Assembly (NCBI GenBank): GCA_037042915.1
Contig: CM073200.1
Span: forward strand, 2,166,832-2,230,831
DNA: 64,000 nucleotides
Direction: 5' to 3'
Origin: Auricularia sp. M13
Taxonomy: Eukaryota; Basidiomycota; Agaricomycetes; Auriculariales; Auriculariaceae
Position numbers and translations under genes: made by a program
Notes under the pieces: generated by a model
What the model was told of the DNA's origin: nothing
What the model saw: only the letters and a program-made list of their open reading frames with translations
Database searches by the model: none
Shown: piece after piece, positions 45,098 to 56,900 of the stretch
Position numbering within the stretch: the first letter of the stretch is position 1
Layout: each line of letters begins with the position of its first letter

Positions 45098-48000
45098 TTA
45101 CCGACACCCCGTCCGAATATTGTGAAGGCGGCGCTCCCGGTTCCAAGTCGCCAAGTATGTATGAATGTAGATGATAGCGTGACGCTGAGTCATGTAACTG
45201 AGTGATCGTCGAATTTTGAGGAGTCCGCGGTTGCCGCACTCTGCCGCACTCGAATTCACGGCGGCGAGCTCACTGTCGTTCTTGTAACTGCTGATCATGC
45301 AGCACTTCGAGCAACGTGTATGGCCTTTAGCGTGAAACCCGTCGATCACAAACCGAGTTTTCTTGAAGAAGACTGGCTCGCGCAACATGCAGTAATGCGC
45401 GAGTGCACACGCGAAGTCGTAGACGACGGTCTCAGGGGGTGTCTCCCAGCGAGTAAAAAGTGCCGAGAACACGTCGTTCCGTCCCTCCCCCTTGGGAATG
45501 CAATGGAAACCGAGACAAACGAGATGCGGGCACCACGCAGCCATTAGCCCGCCCGTCTGGCCCCTGATACCGTAGGCTTCGAAATATTTCGAACAGCCAA
45601 TGCCGCCCGCGCCTCCGTCAGTGACAACAGAGCGGTCCACTTTGGCGTCCCCAGGTAAATGAGGATATTGCGGGCGAAGTCGAACCCGCGGCCGACCATA
45701 AAAAGCACCGGTCTATGCAAAAATGAGGCCTTCAGACGCACATATGACTGTCTAACTCACCTCTCGCCAGTTCTCACTGTCGTCGAACGGTTCCGCAGGC
45801 TCAAAGTCGTGCTCGCTCAGACTGCACATAACTCGAATCGCGCGTTGCCGCACGAAGCCAACCACACCCCGCAAAGTCTGCGAGTACGACCCGCTCTCCT
45901 TCCACTCATGATACGCAACAGCGCCCAGGGCCGGCACGGTGCGTTTAAGTACGTTCGCCGCGTTCTCCTCGTTGTTTTCAAGACAGCGTAATGCCACCCA
46001 AGTCGATGCCGGCGTGAATAGCAAAACCGATTCATAAGCAAGAACCTGCGCAACATTAATGACAGGCAGAGACAACCAATATGGCACGCACCTGGTTCAA
46101 GAGCTCAAGGTATAGCCGCCTGCTCTCTTCGCCGACCCCGTAGTTGGGGGTCACGATCACTTCGAACATGGAACCCAGCGCCTCATTGACAAGACCTAAC
46201 TCCGAACCAATCCCGGGTAGACTCTCTCGCATTGTTCGGTCGACGAGATCTCGCTTGGACAAACGCTTCGCAGTGGCTCGTGCGGCTTTCTTGATGTCGA
46301 CATCCGCGTCCGGAACAGCGCGAACTTCCGTCGTCTATCTCTTCGCTCTCGATACCAGCGACTTGACTCTTGTTCTCCTTCGTCAAATGCTTGCGCCAGC
46401 GCACTGCAGCCTGAGCTCGCTGCCGCAGATGTCCCCAAACAATCGAGGTCGCTTCGATCGGCGGTCGCACAGATGAACGAACGGGAGCGCCGGGCAGAAT
46501 AGTCGTTGGCGGAGTCAAAGACGACGTGACATGTTTTGCTTTGAAGCCCGCAGTTACACCGTCGAAGATCACGCAGCGCGGGTTTGGGCCGCACTGCTCA
46601 CACTGGAAGCTGTCCCCGAGATCCTGCAGACGACGGAACGAGAACCATACACGTCGAAATGTTTCGTCAGTCACAAAGTCCACACGGCTGTCATGTTCGA
46701 TGTAGGCGTGAGAGACGACGGTGGCGTAGGCGTGGAACGGGAGTTCATGCGCCGTGATGGAACTTGTGAAGTTGTTCAGCAACTCGTGTGTGTAGACGCT
46801 GCCGTTGTTGAAGTTGAATAGCCCGTACTCGCGCAGGTCGGGTCCAGCGTAAACTTGAGATCCCGGACACGACGAGCATGCCTGCACTTCGATAGAGGTA
46901 CTGACGGCTGACTTGGATCCGTATACTGTGCAGTGTATCGTGCGCACGGGCGATGCAGACGGAGAGGCGGCCCCGCAGCGACACCGTACGCGCTGACCAA
47001 GCGGCAGCACAGGCGGCAGGTTCTCTACGGTCGCCACCGACTCGACGGTGTCCCCGGGCAGACGACACCAGCGGGGTGGGCCTACTGGACAGTAGGAAAC
47101 GCTGCGCTCCTTCTCCTTGTCGTTGTCACTCAACTCATCCGCTGGCGGATTGTCAGCGGGGAGATCAATTGAGAAGCCCCTATACTTACCTCTCTCGCGC
47201 GCTTCAGTCCTAGCTGCTTGTTCATCATCCTCCTGGACGGCGTCGTCTATGTCGCGCCCAACGGAATCATTCATCCGAGCTATTGCCTGCCGTAGCGACC
47301 GGCGAAGCTTCCCAACGTGATGGCAGTTGGGCGTTCGATCCTTGCTGCATGCCCATGTGCCACCATCGAAGGCAGAGCCTGCGTGGCTGACGAATACCGG
47401 GGGTGCGTCGTCGGACATCACGGCGAAGGTCCACTGCGGAACACCGGTTTCCTCCTCGCCGCATCCCTCCAGCGGCACGAACTCGTCACCGTCTATGCGG
47501 TTGGTCAATATCATATCATCTGCTTGTACCAAAATGCTAACGTTGGTCTGATAGGATGATCCAAGCAGGAGCGTTCGGGTCCGTAACCACTCGTGTATGA
47601 ACACACTCTTTATGGGCTTTGAAGTCTGGGCACGGACTACATGTATACGACGCAGTGCCGTCAAGTTCTACATCGGCGCAGATAACAGTCCAACCCGTAA
47701 CGCCGGGCAGACGACAGTCTCGGTCGAAGTCGTACATCTGTGCGACCCATGTCCGTGCGTCCAGTTGACAGAAGATCACACTGCCCTCGAGCACAAGATC
47801 TCGATACATCGGATACGTCCCGTCCATCGGCAACGAAGACGCGCCAGGCAGCGCCCGCCTTAACATGATTCTGGGCGGCGTGGCACATGTGTTGCACCAC
47901 CGGCCGTTCTGAGCCTCTTCATCGCCGGCCTGGCCGGGCCTGCCTCCACTGCGCGTGGTGACACGTCCTGCGGCAAGCTGTCCGTCGCCGTCAGCGAGCC

Positions 48001-48129
48001 GACTGCCGTATGACCGTCATTGATCTTTCGAGCATCCGAGAAATTATCTACTACAGGCAGACAGTCTTCATCAATGGCTTTTCGTTTACGGCCACGGCCT
48101 CGAGCAGGGGCAGGTTCAGTGAATGACAT
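45098..48129 (-). CDS. KDZ-superfamily transposase with associated Cys-cluster domain
   Basis: Minus strand. N-terminus MSFTEPAPARGRGRKRKAID with a nuclear-localisation-like basic patch. Next exon: MDGTYPMYRDLVLEGSVIFC, TWVAQMYDFDRDC and a Cys/His cluster (YTCSPCPDFKAHKECVH). Next: the KDZ-associated Cys-rich region (QRVRCRCGAA, VQACSSCPGSQVYAG, QCEQCGPNPRCVIFDGVTAG). The RNase-H-fold catalytic acids are visible as VIFDG, VVYDFACAL and SSAAECGN, together with the family motifs TGGLMAAWCPH, FHCIPKGEGRNDVFSALF and FVIDGFHAKGHTRCS. It ends RLHNIRTGCR-stop at 45098-45100. Frame changes between exons are mostly consistent with short introns. The join near 47,860 and the one near 45,645 were not resolved. 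It should cut and join DNA at the terminal repeats. Confidence 0.85.
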
Positions 48130-48461
48130 CTCCGCGCTACCTCACCCACCTGCAACCCCTCGCCGCCCGTTGACAAGACTGTCACACGAGTGGCCCAGGA
48201 GTCACAGTCCAACGCCGTTCACAGACTGTGATACGACGCGCGACGTGGACGAGGCAGCACGGGGAAAGGGGGAGGGGGAGAAAGTTTTAGTAAAGCGCGG
48301 CGAGCACGTGTAGCGGGCTCACCACAACGTGCACCTGCGGAATACCGGGTCAGACCACGGTAACGGCGGTGGGTTAAACGCGTACCTAGGCGCGCGGGCT
48401 GGACCTTGTCGTCGAGGCCGAGTCGGCGTGGAGCGGCAGTGGTGGTCGGCAGCGGCGGCGG

Positions 48462-48686
48462 CACGAACGTGCGCGTCGACGAAGGTGCGAAGACGAGAAA
48501 GAGATGCGGCAGCAATTGGAACCCCGCATGGGCTCAAGTCCCGTAGCGGAGTCGGAGCTCAAACGGGTCTTGAAGCCGTGCGGGGTTTCAAATGCCCCTT
48601 GCTCTCTTTCCGCTCGGCCCACCGTGATCACAGTCGAATGTGAACGGGCGGCAGCGAGCGCTGGGCCGCGGATTAGCACGTTCGTG
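48462..48686. repeat. Long imperfect palindrome upstream of the transposase gene
   Basis: GAACCCCGCATGGGCTCAAG (from 48519) is inverted as ACGGGTCTTGAAGCCGTGCG (from 48563, running on to GGGTTTC at 48589). AGAAAGAG (48496) pairs with CTCTCTTT (48602). The 11-mer CACGAACGTGC (48462-48472) recurs exactly inverted at 48676-48686. The arms therefore extend over about 225 bases with unequal loops. They produce similar peptide frames on the two strands (GTPHGLKSR and ETPHGFKTR), which are shadows of the palindrome and not genes. Confidence 0.75.
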
Positions 48687-49103
48687 TGCATTCGCGGCGG
48701 GCGCGCGTGAGCGGGGGGCGGGGCCATGTTATGTAGTTGCTCTGGTAGCTCGTAGTTCTCGTGTGTCTCTTGGCTTTCTCGTCCACCTCGTGCTATGTGT
48801 CTTCCTTGGCTGTCGTATTGCCCACTCCTCATCCTCACCTCCCTCTCTTTGGTGTATCCCATGTAACGTTGCTCGTGACGAACAGTGCTTTGTTTTTGCG
48901 TGTCGAATGTCTGAAACTGGTGTGAACTTGAATCCACGAATTAAGGTTTGAAATTAAGTTTGAGTCGCCCATGACATACTGAACAACTGTGCAGGCCTTG
49001 GCGCCGGCGCTTAACATGACTGTTGATGACTCAGCAGGTGAGTAAAGTCCGGATCGGGATATGGATTGCGCGCTAAACAAACGTAGTAACTGGGATCTAT
49101 CTA

Positions 49104-50440
49104 TTAGACTTGAGGCACGTTCTCTTTATCTGCCCGAGCGGCGTCCAGCTCCTTGCGCAGACGCTCATTCTCCTTCTCCTTTTCCTCGTTGCGCTTCTTC
49201 CAGAACTCGATTTGATCCTCCTGGTCCTTGTTTTTCTTCTCGAGATCCTTCAGGTACTGTTCACGGAACGGCTTGAGTTTGTCATAGACGACCTCTCTGA
49301 TGTTCGAGAGCAGGTCGGGTACGTCCTTCGTGATCTGTTCGGACTGCCAAGTCCTCATGATGCCGGTTCCGCCGCGCGGCAAGAACAGGCAGAACGCCCA
49401 TCCGTTCGTACGGCTGGCCAGAGTATCGCCCTGCGGCAGACATCAACGGAGTGCGCACGGGGGGCGGGTTGACAAACCTTCTGCGCCATCGCCTGGAACA
49501 TGCGAGGTATGCGCTTGGCCTTCTCGGTCTGCGTGGGATACTCAATCTTGCGCAGGTTGTTGCGTTCTAAGTCTGGCATCAAGTGAGTGTGCGATGCATG
49601 GGGAACATCACCAAGGTCACTCACCCAAAGGGAGAAGCCCGGCCGATGTCGCCTTGAGGCCGCCGCGCAACACATACGTCGGCCGCTTCTTGCTCGACGG
49701 CCGTCAGGGGGCCCGGTGGCATGGTCAGCGCGTCACCGGGTGCAACGACGGGCGCCTCCGTGTTGGTAACGACGCCCTGCTTGTCTTGCTCCGACACGTC
49801 CATCGGCACGACGTCTTGGACGTCTTCGACGTCAGCCGCGTCGTCGTGGTTGATGTCGCCGTCGTCGTCGTCATCCTCGTCGTCGCTTTCAATATACGGG
49901 CCAGCGGGAACGAAGTCGGCAAGGGTCTTGCCAGGCGGCATGGCCAGCCTGGCCTTCATGAGTGCGGCATTGATCTGGGCTTCGTCGACCTTGCCGTCGT
50001 TGAGCTCGAGCGCCTCAGCAATGACCGCGTCCACACGGCGGGAGAGCAGGTCGGTATGCGCCGCAAGGACAACTTCCTCGGCGAGCTTGGCTTTGGCGGT
50101 CAGCGCCGCAGCCCCACCATTCTTGCCCTAAACGACATAAGTTCCAGCACGACAATAACACCGAGTCGTGCGTACCTGGCATTCCGCTGCTACATGACCT
50201 TTCATGGGCTTACCGCATGACCTGCACATCCTAGGTTTGCGTGCGGGCTTGTCCTGCGTCGGCGACGAGATGGTCGAGGTCGACGAGCGCGTTTTGGCCC
50301 GAGTGCCGCGTGCTGCATGTGCAGGAGTCGCAGGTAGCTCGGCGAGCGCAGCGCGGGCCTGCTTTGCCTTCCCTGCAAAGTCGTCAGTGTGCTGCTTGTC
50401 GACGGCAGACACGCTGCTCACGAGTCTTTGAAGTCGCCAT
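49104..50440 (-). CDS. Transposon companion gene 1: zinc-knuckle, acidic and coiled-coil protein
   Basis: Minus strand from ATG 50440 (MATSKT). A short intron (GTGAGC...TTTGCAG) joins to RKAKQARAALAEL. Then a basic Ser/Thr region and CRSCGKPMKGHVAAEC, a CxxC...H...C knuckle. A GTACGC...TTTAG intron leads to GKNGGAAALTAKAKLAEEVVLAAHTDLL, a helical region, and then a very acidic tract (ESDDEDDDDDGD). The last exons carry LRKIEYPTQTEKAKRIPRMFQ, NGWAFCLFLPRGGTG and a strongly charged coiled coil (LEKKNKDQEDQIEFWKKRNE), ending ADKENVPQV-stop at 49104-49106. About 390 residues, probably nuclear. No family recognised. Every splice join I tested kept frame, so it looks intact. It may bind nucleic acid or partner with the transposase. 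Confidence 0.7.
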
Positions 50441-51065
50441 GGCGAAGTCGCCTCGAATGTGGGTGTGAGGAGACGAGTTGAGCCGGAGTTCAAATGGGGC
50501 CCAATATTTGTGAGTGTCTGGGCCCCCCTCACTTGCGTCCATGCAGGCTGGTGACTAAAAGGACAGCAGGTCTTCCCACGCTGGTATCTGAGAAGTCCAT
50601 CTGCCAACCGAATGCTGTCCTTGACTCACCTTGGCACCTGATACCTGTCGTAATCTCCGCCTGATCCGAATGGTGGCATCGAGTTCCCTTGACTAGCTCT
50701 CGTCCGGTATGGGACAATTACTGTCAGCAGCAGTCATGCACACCACAGTACGGTCGAGCACGAACAAACGGCTGCAGCAAACAGCTTGAATACCTGTGCA
50801 GGACTTGTCCGAGCCAACCCTGAGCCCTACCTTCGCAGTCGCACAATAGACTATAGGCGAAGACTTCTCCACTTAGCACAGAGTGTTTCAAGGATGAATT
50901 CAGCGCACTTCTTTCGCGCCACCGCCTCCGCCTGTTCACTGGGGCAATTCTCACGCTCACGGTTGTCTCACCCTTTGGCACCGTGTATGCCCTCTAGGTT
51001 CAGGAGATAGAATATCGAGCGGTCGAACCAACAGCACTTCGTCTGACACCGTCCCCAACTGCGCA
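50441..51065. other. Intergenic inside the transposon, divergent promoters
   Basis: About 620 bases between companion genes 1 and 2, which are transcribed away from each other. No gene seen. It probably serves as a shared bidirectional promoter. Confidence 0.45.
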
Positions 51066-52595
51066 ATGTACACCCAACGCCGCATCACGTCTCCGCCCAT
51101 GGCTCGCATCGCTGCATCTGCAGGCCGCCAGCAGCGTTCAACACCTCTCGCGCGTCGCACTCGGTCTGCTCGCGCCGGAGTGTCACATCTCAGCCCATCC
51201 GAACAGCTCGACCTCGCCGAGCTCGCCAACGTCGTCTCCTGCAAGGTCGCATACCTTCATTATCGTCGCACCCAGCACCCCAACAACTATTCCCCTGACG
51301 TCGAGTTCATCTGCGGCCCGCACGACCCGAACCTGAAACTTCGAAGTGTCGAGCCCCCGCTATGGTCTGAAATCATGTGCTCACAGTGCGGGGCCGTCGA
51401 ACCGCATCTCGACTCGTTCGTTGGGCGCGACGATGCAGAACTTACTTTTATAAAGGTGCTTCGTGAACTTGCGGTTCATAGCTCACACTCACGTCGTTAT
51501 AGTGTCTCAACTGTAATGCGTTCAAGGACTCGGATACCCAGGACAAACAGGTCACCACCTCGCCTCGTTGCCCCGATCCCTACGGCCCGTTCGCAGTGTA
51601 CGACAGCAAGAAGAATGAATTCAGAACTTGGCTTGCTCGGCGCGCCTCAGAGCGTCAGGCCGAAATAGGTGTGATCAATTCTTTGCTGACTGTATGCATC
51701 TTCTCACCGTCTGCAGATCGAGTCCAGGCTGAATCGCGTTCTCCGTCCGGCTCGCGCACTTCATCCGCCGAGAAACTACATTTCTTCGGAACCGACGAGG
51801 AGTCCAGCGATACCGAGTCGAACGCTTGGCGCCGCCTACTCCATCGCTCTCGAGGACCACTTGCAGAACTCCCAAAGAGCTCGAAGTCGCGGCCTGTCAA
51901 AGCTGCTGGCGCCGCAAAAACGTTTACCAGCACGGTCAAGAAACCGCGCATCACGACTCGCCGTCCGACTCAGCCGACCCGGAGCAAGACCGCGAGTGTC
52001 AAAGTCGCGGGGAAGCAGCGCGCTGCCGCATTGTCCAAGACACCGTCTCCTCCGCCCACTTCGCCTTCTCCGGGCAGCGACACCGCGGCTAGTGCATCGG
52101 TGCAGGCAGCTAATCGGACCGTCGCCCGCATTCCGCTCACACGGACCTTCGCCTTCAAAACCCGGGAGGTCAAGTTCAATCTTGAGTTGATGGTGAGCGA
52201 TAGTGCAATTCGTTTTGTATCTGTGACTAACAAATGTAGAATCGTTCTTACCACGAGCTGACCGTCGCGATTACCGATAACCGCTTGACTTGGAGCAGCA
52301 TCAAATCCGGCCTCGCCATGTTTTTCGTCGACGATACACACGGACTGGAAGTCTTCGACACAATCGGGCAGCAGTGGCGCCGTTTCGGCCTGGGTACCTG
52401 CGTCGGCATTCACGTTTCGCAGCAACAGTCGTTGCCCGCATTGTCCACGGTCGCGCATTGTCTCTCGAGGTCATCGAAATCCCAACCACGACGGACGACG
52501 GTGCCTCGGCCAAGCCTCAAATCGGCGAGAAACGTTTCGCAGTTCGTCCGCTGAAGATGGAAATGCGGCCCACGAAACGTACCAAGACTGCTTAA
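51066..52595 (+). CDS. Transposon companion gene 2: protein with two CxxC pairs and a Ser/Lys-rich middle
   Basis: ATG 51066 (MYTQRRITSPPMARIAA; the inner Met is also possible). First exon: LSPSEQLDLAELANVVSCKVAYLHYR, VEFICGPHDPN and EIMCSQCGAVEPHLDSF. After an intron (GTGCTT...TTATAG) comes CLNCNAFKDSDTQDKQ, so two CxxC pairs could bind zinc. Next: YGPFAVYDSKKNEFRTWLARRAS. After another intron, FFGTDEESSDTESNAW and a long Ser/Pro/Lys/Arg-rich, probably disordered region. After an intron near 52,192-52,240, YHELTVAITDNRLTWSSIKSGLAMFFVDD. The end is uncertain: the unspliced frame stops at 52552-52554, while an alternative frame continues to IEIPTTTDDG...KRTKTA-stop at 52595. No family recognised. 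Confidence 0.6.
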
Positions 52596-53936
52596 ATTTC
52601 TCATATGGCCAATCGTCCCCGCTCCCGCTGCTATGATCTCTCATTTCGCTACGCTCCCCCGCTACCGCTGCTTAGATCTTAATATTCATCTGTGTTCCGT
52701 ATCTTGAATGTCATCCTCCTGATTTGGTGTCGCGCTTAATCCCGGATCGACAGATCGACAGATCGACAGATCGACAGATCTGTGTGCCTGCCAATCCTCA
52801 ATCCTGGTGGCTGTGAACACACGTATCTCGCATGTTCAAAACGTGTACGTGCATTGGGTGTTCAGTGCATTGTATCGCGGTGCACTGCCCAGCATTGTCA
52901 TGTCGCTGACGCTTCTGCTGCAGGTCGACCTACTGAGCGTAGGCGAGGTTCGCAAGAATATGTACCTCATTTACGAACCAAACATACAAAGGCAAGTTCC
53001 ACCGCTGCGACGAATTTGCCGCGTACGTGTCTCAACCGCACGATGTAATATCCGCGTGTTTGCATCGTGCAGTTCGGCCACATCCTCGAGTTTGAATACG
53101 TCGTTCGTTGCGGCCTTGCTCAGCTGATACGCAGGGCTGACTTAATTTCTGCAGGGCACCTCTCAGTCAGTTTTCCGTCATCGCTGAGCGCTTGCCGGCT
53201 CGACGTGCATCTCTCTGATCCGCCCTGACAGGTACTCCATCAAGGCCCGGGTCTGCACCCCTGCACTCACGTTCTCTCCACGATGGCGAGTACGCGCAGC
53301 GCGTGCGTGAGCATATCAGGCGCACGGTAATGCTACGTAGAGTTGCGTCCGGGCGCCGACCTGTTGGTACTGTACCGTTGGCGGAGTTCCGTTTCGGGAA
53401 TGTTGCCGGTCATCCGAATCAACCGGTAACTTCCGCATCTCCTTCCGCACCGTCGTACAGCGCGCTGCGCTCCCGAGCTTCCACCCCTCATCCCCTTCCA
53501 ACGGCACTGTGGCGGAGGGAAATTGCAGTCTTGCAGTTCCCTCTGGACTTTGCCTGTTGCTTGTGGCTTCGTTAACAGTACAGTCTTGTACTTAGCGAAG
53601 GACTTGCAACTTCGCCCCTACTTGCCTGCGAACGGAGCCGCCGATCCATCACGATGCTCGAGGAGAACGAGACGTTACCGCCCGAATCAGGGGTCAGGTA
53701 CGTTCCTCGATCCTTCAGATAGTGCATGATCTGACGATGATCTTGCACTGTTGCGTGATCTGATGATGATCTTGCACTATCTAGCGCGGATCGCGACACG
53801 GCGGACGCGGCGCCGAGGCGTGGTTCGCAACGCGACCCACGCCTGAGGATGTGAGCTCTGTTTAGTCTTGGTGCAATGAGCACGTGCTAACCGCTGCCAG
53901 TTCCATCCCTGGGCGACGCGTCACACCAGGGACGCC
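52596..53936. other. Intergenic inside the transposon, 1.3 kb
   Basis: It holds the 8-bp repeat at 52,745 and a pair of direct repeats near 53,719-53,785 (units ending GATGATCTTGCACT). Short frames (about 52,807-53,127 and 53,303-53,575) have no motif. No RNA gene was seen. Confidence 0.45.
52745..52780 (+). repeat. 8-bp microsatellite (GATCGACA)4
   Basis: Four exact copies of GATCGACA followed by a partial copy. Each unit contains GATC, so it is a dense row of GATC sites. Simple repeat; no function inferred. Confidence 0.85.
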
Positions 53937-56900
53937 ATGGACGTTGACGATTCCCAATGGCTTGACACCGTAAGTCCTTGCTCGTGCGGGCGCGCGATAT
54001 GATTTTGATTAGGTGCATCAGTGAAGAGTACTGGCTCAATTCCCCCCCGCCGTCGCCTCAGGTCGACTGGGACCCGTGCGTACTGCCAGATCACGACGAT
54101 GTCTCAAGCCTGACATTCATTTCAGATACTTCAACTATTCCGCGGACCAGTTGCTTTCGTCGTCGGGGCCAGTTATGTTGGAACCAGCACCGCGATACGA
54201 AGACAAGAATAATTGGTTCTTCCTCATGAAGCACGCCCTCCTCATCGACGAGGATATGAAGAAGATTCGTCGCGAGTTGCGCAGGCCAGCCGTAGTGCGG
54301 GCGCGACACAGCTTACGCTTAGAGCTCGCACCCAGGCGTCCAAAGGTCTATGTCGTACCTGGTTTCAAGGAGTACGCGGCTGCATGGTCCGAGGAGTCTT
54401 CCATGCCCGGCAAGCCTGGCACCATTCCTCACAACCCCAGTGCGGGCTCAGAAAAGGCGTTCTTCACCAGGCTGGCAGAATGGTACCTGGCGGCTCAGAT
54501 GTGGTGCAACTGGCGCAACCACGAGAACGTCCTAGTCAGGCTCATGCTTGGCGCAGAGGAGGCGCGCGAACGCAGCCAGCTCCCTCCGTCCACGACAACC
54601 CCGAAGTTCTGCGCACCATCGTACCGTTCCATATCGACGAGAAGACGTACGCTGCAGACCCGACCGCGCCCCCGATTGGTCGTCATCATCGTTGGTGGAC
54701 CTATACGCATTTGCCGGCGCCGCGGGGATATAACCCACGTCACCGCATCCTCATTCTCAGCAACGTCGACTACATCCCACCGTTGCCACCCAGCACGCGT
54801 CCGAGGATGCGCATCGATGGCCGGTACGGTCCTCACGAGGAGACGAGATATCCCGCGTTCCATGAGCCCACCAGGTGGCACATGGCGTTCATCCCGACCG
54901 AGATGCATGGCCGCGTCGAACGACGCGTACACTCGACGCTTACCCGGGAGATGGAGTTCTACGAAGTCGACTTCGACGCGCACTTCGAGACATTCGACTT
55001 CGGCAGGACGTACCGACCGACACGCGCGCTGCAGAAGGCCATGCGCAAGTCTTGGGCAAGATTCGGCGACGTCGAGGAGGATCCCGAGCTGGAGTTGCCG
55101 GCGAAGTTCGTCGCGCAGCGCCCCTTCAAAGCGGTGTTAACTGGCCGCCAGGCCATGCAGTTTATCTTCGACCATAACCTCACGCAGCGCAGCGCGTCAA
55201 GGAGACTATGGCGGCTTGGCAGCGAGCACTTGCGGAACTGCGAGGCTGGCATTCGTACGCGTCGAGTCGCGCTTGGCTCGCGCGGTTCCTGGTGCTCAAC
55301 AAGCGCATGATCCCACTCGCTGCCGACCTTCGCGTCAGCCATTACCGCAAGTATACGCGCGGCGTCTTTACCGACAACGAAACGGTCGCGCGCCAATATG
55401 CGCAACTCTGTGTTCCCGTTTTCTTTGTGACCACACCGATCACCCAGTTCTGGACAGCAGACCCCCAGCACGACCAAATTGAGGTGTCTCCGCCGTTCCC
55501 CTGCGAGACCCGAGCCTACAATGAAGGCCAATACGGCTATCAGCCCGCGCATCTCGTGGCCCAGCAGGACTACTTCGGCGCCGGCAATAGGGGCAACTAC
55601 AATACGGAAGCGTCACACGCAGACGACGATCCCATGATTGTGCAGAACGACGTCGACTACGGTGGCTCCCAGCGTGAGTACTGAACTTTTGTTTTGACTC
55701 TGAGCATGCTGCTGACTGTTGAGCAAGCAGGACCGTCTACGTCAGCTGCAACCGGCCAAAAACGCAAAGGTGAGGTCAGTTGTAACATGCGCGCTACATC
55801 TACTGATCTCTCTCGTATGCAGCTTCTGCGATCGAGGACGCTGAGAAGCCGACAACCAAGAGCAGCAAGGGCAACAGGCACCCACCAGCGATAGGACTGC
55901 CAAAGCGTCCTCGATCCACGACGCTCATCACGTACCCACCTTGGTGGCCCGCGCAATGGCCCGTCGCGCACAACGCAATGCAGGCTCACTCGGAGCTTGA
56001 CCCCGGCCGCGCTCGCTCACTCAAGAAGGCGCAGGATTATCCCATCCCAGACTCGAGATATATCGCGGCGTTATTCGCGACACCAGTACTTGAGCACTTC
56101 GGAGCCAGCGCCAACGAGATGAACCGTTCACGGCTCTTTGCCTCGTACATCATTCTGCGGCGAAGCTGCTCTTCTCCTTGGCGACAACGCCCGTTCGCGA
56201 GCTTGCGGTTTTCAAGGCGAAGGAGTGGAAACAAATCTTGAACGGCCATATCCCGTATCGCGAGCAACCAGCGTATATGCATCGCCTTGGCTTCCGTGAC
56301 GCGTCGGTACCCGCAATTGTTGAAGTCGACGATGCTGCTATCGATCCCGCATTCCCGTCTGTCATCGACAATGTGCTGCAGGCGGCTGCCGCTACATCGG
56401 CCGCCACTTCGCAGACAACTACACCGTCATCGGCTGCGTCGCAGCTCCCGACGTCGACTTCCGCATCCTCGCGCGCCCACTCCCGATGCTAGTGACGACG
56501 ACGACAGCGATATCGACATGGAAGCCGTGCACGCGGCCGATCCACCTGCGGCAAGATACTTCGAGCCGTACGAAACGGTGCTCGAGCGGTGCCTTGCCAG
56601 GGAGGACGAGCGATATCTCTACGAGCCTTCTGCGTGGCGGCACGTCAAAAAACACCAGAGCCGCGCCATGAAGACTTTGATTTGGTGGCAGGAAATGGAC
56701 TCGAATCTTACCGAAGACGACGTCCTGGAGTTTGCTGCAGTCGGCGAGACGAGGCGCACGAAGATGCTGGACGAGATGGAAGACTGCGATATCTGGTGGG
56801 ATTATGAGCACGGTTGGGTCTTCGTCTTTGAGAACGCTCCGATGACGCACGAGGGTCCTTTCATTGGAGAGCGACTGACGAAGCCTGTGCGACTGTGGGA

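Noticed and set aside
48329-48937. Overlapping short frames on both strands near 48.3-48.9 kb
   Set aside because: Similar peptides appear on both strands because of the palindrome; there is no start context, no introns and no family motif.
54200-55230. Frameshifts in transposon companion gene 3 taken as decay
   Set aside because: Introns of 41 nt (before PAPSVHDN) and 59 nt (before RVKETMAA) with GT-AG borders explain both shifts.
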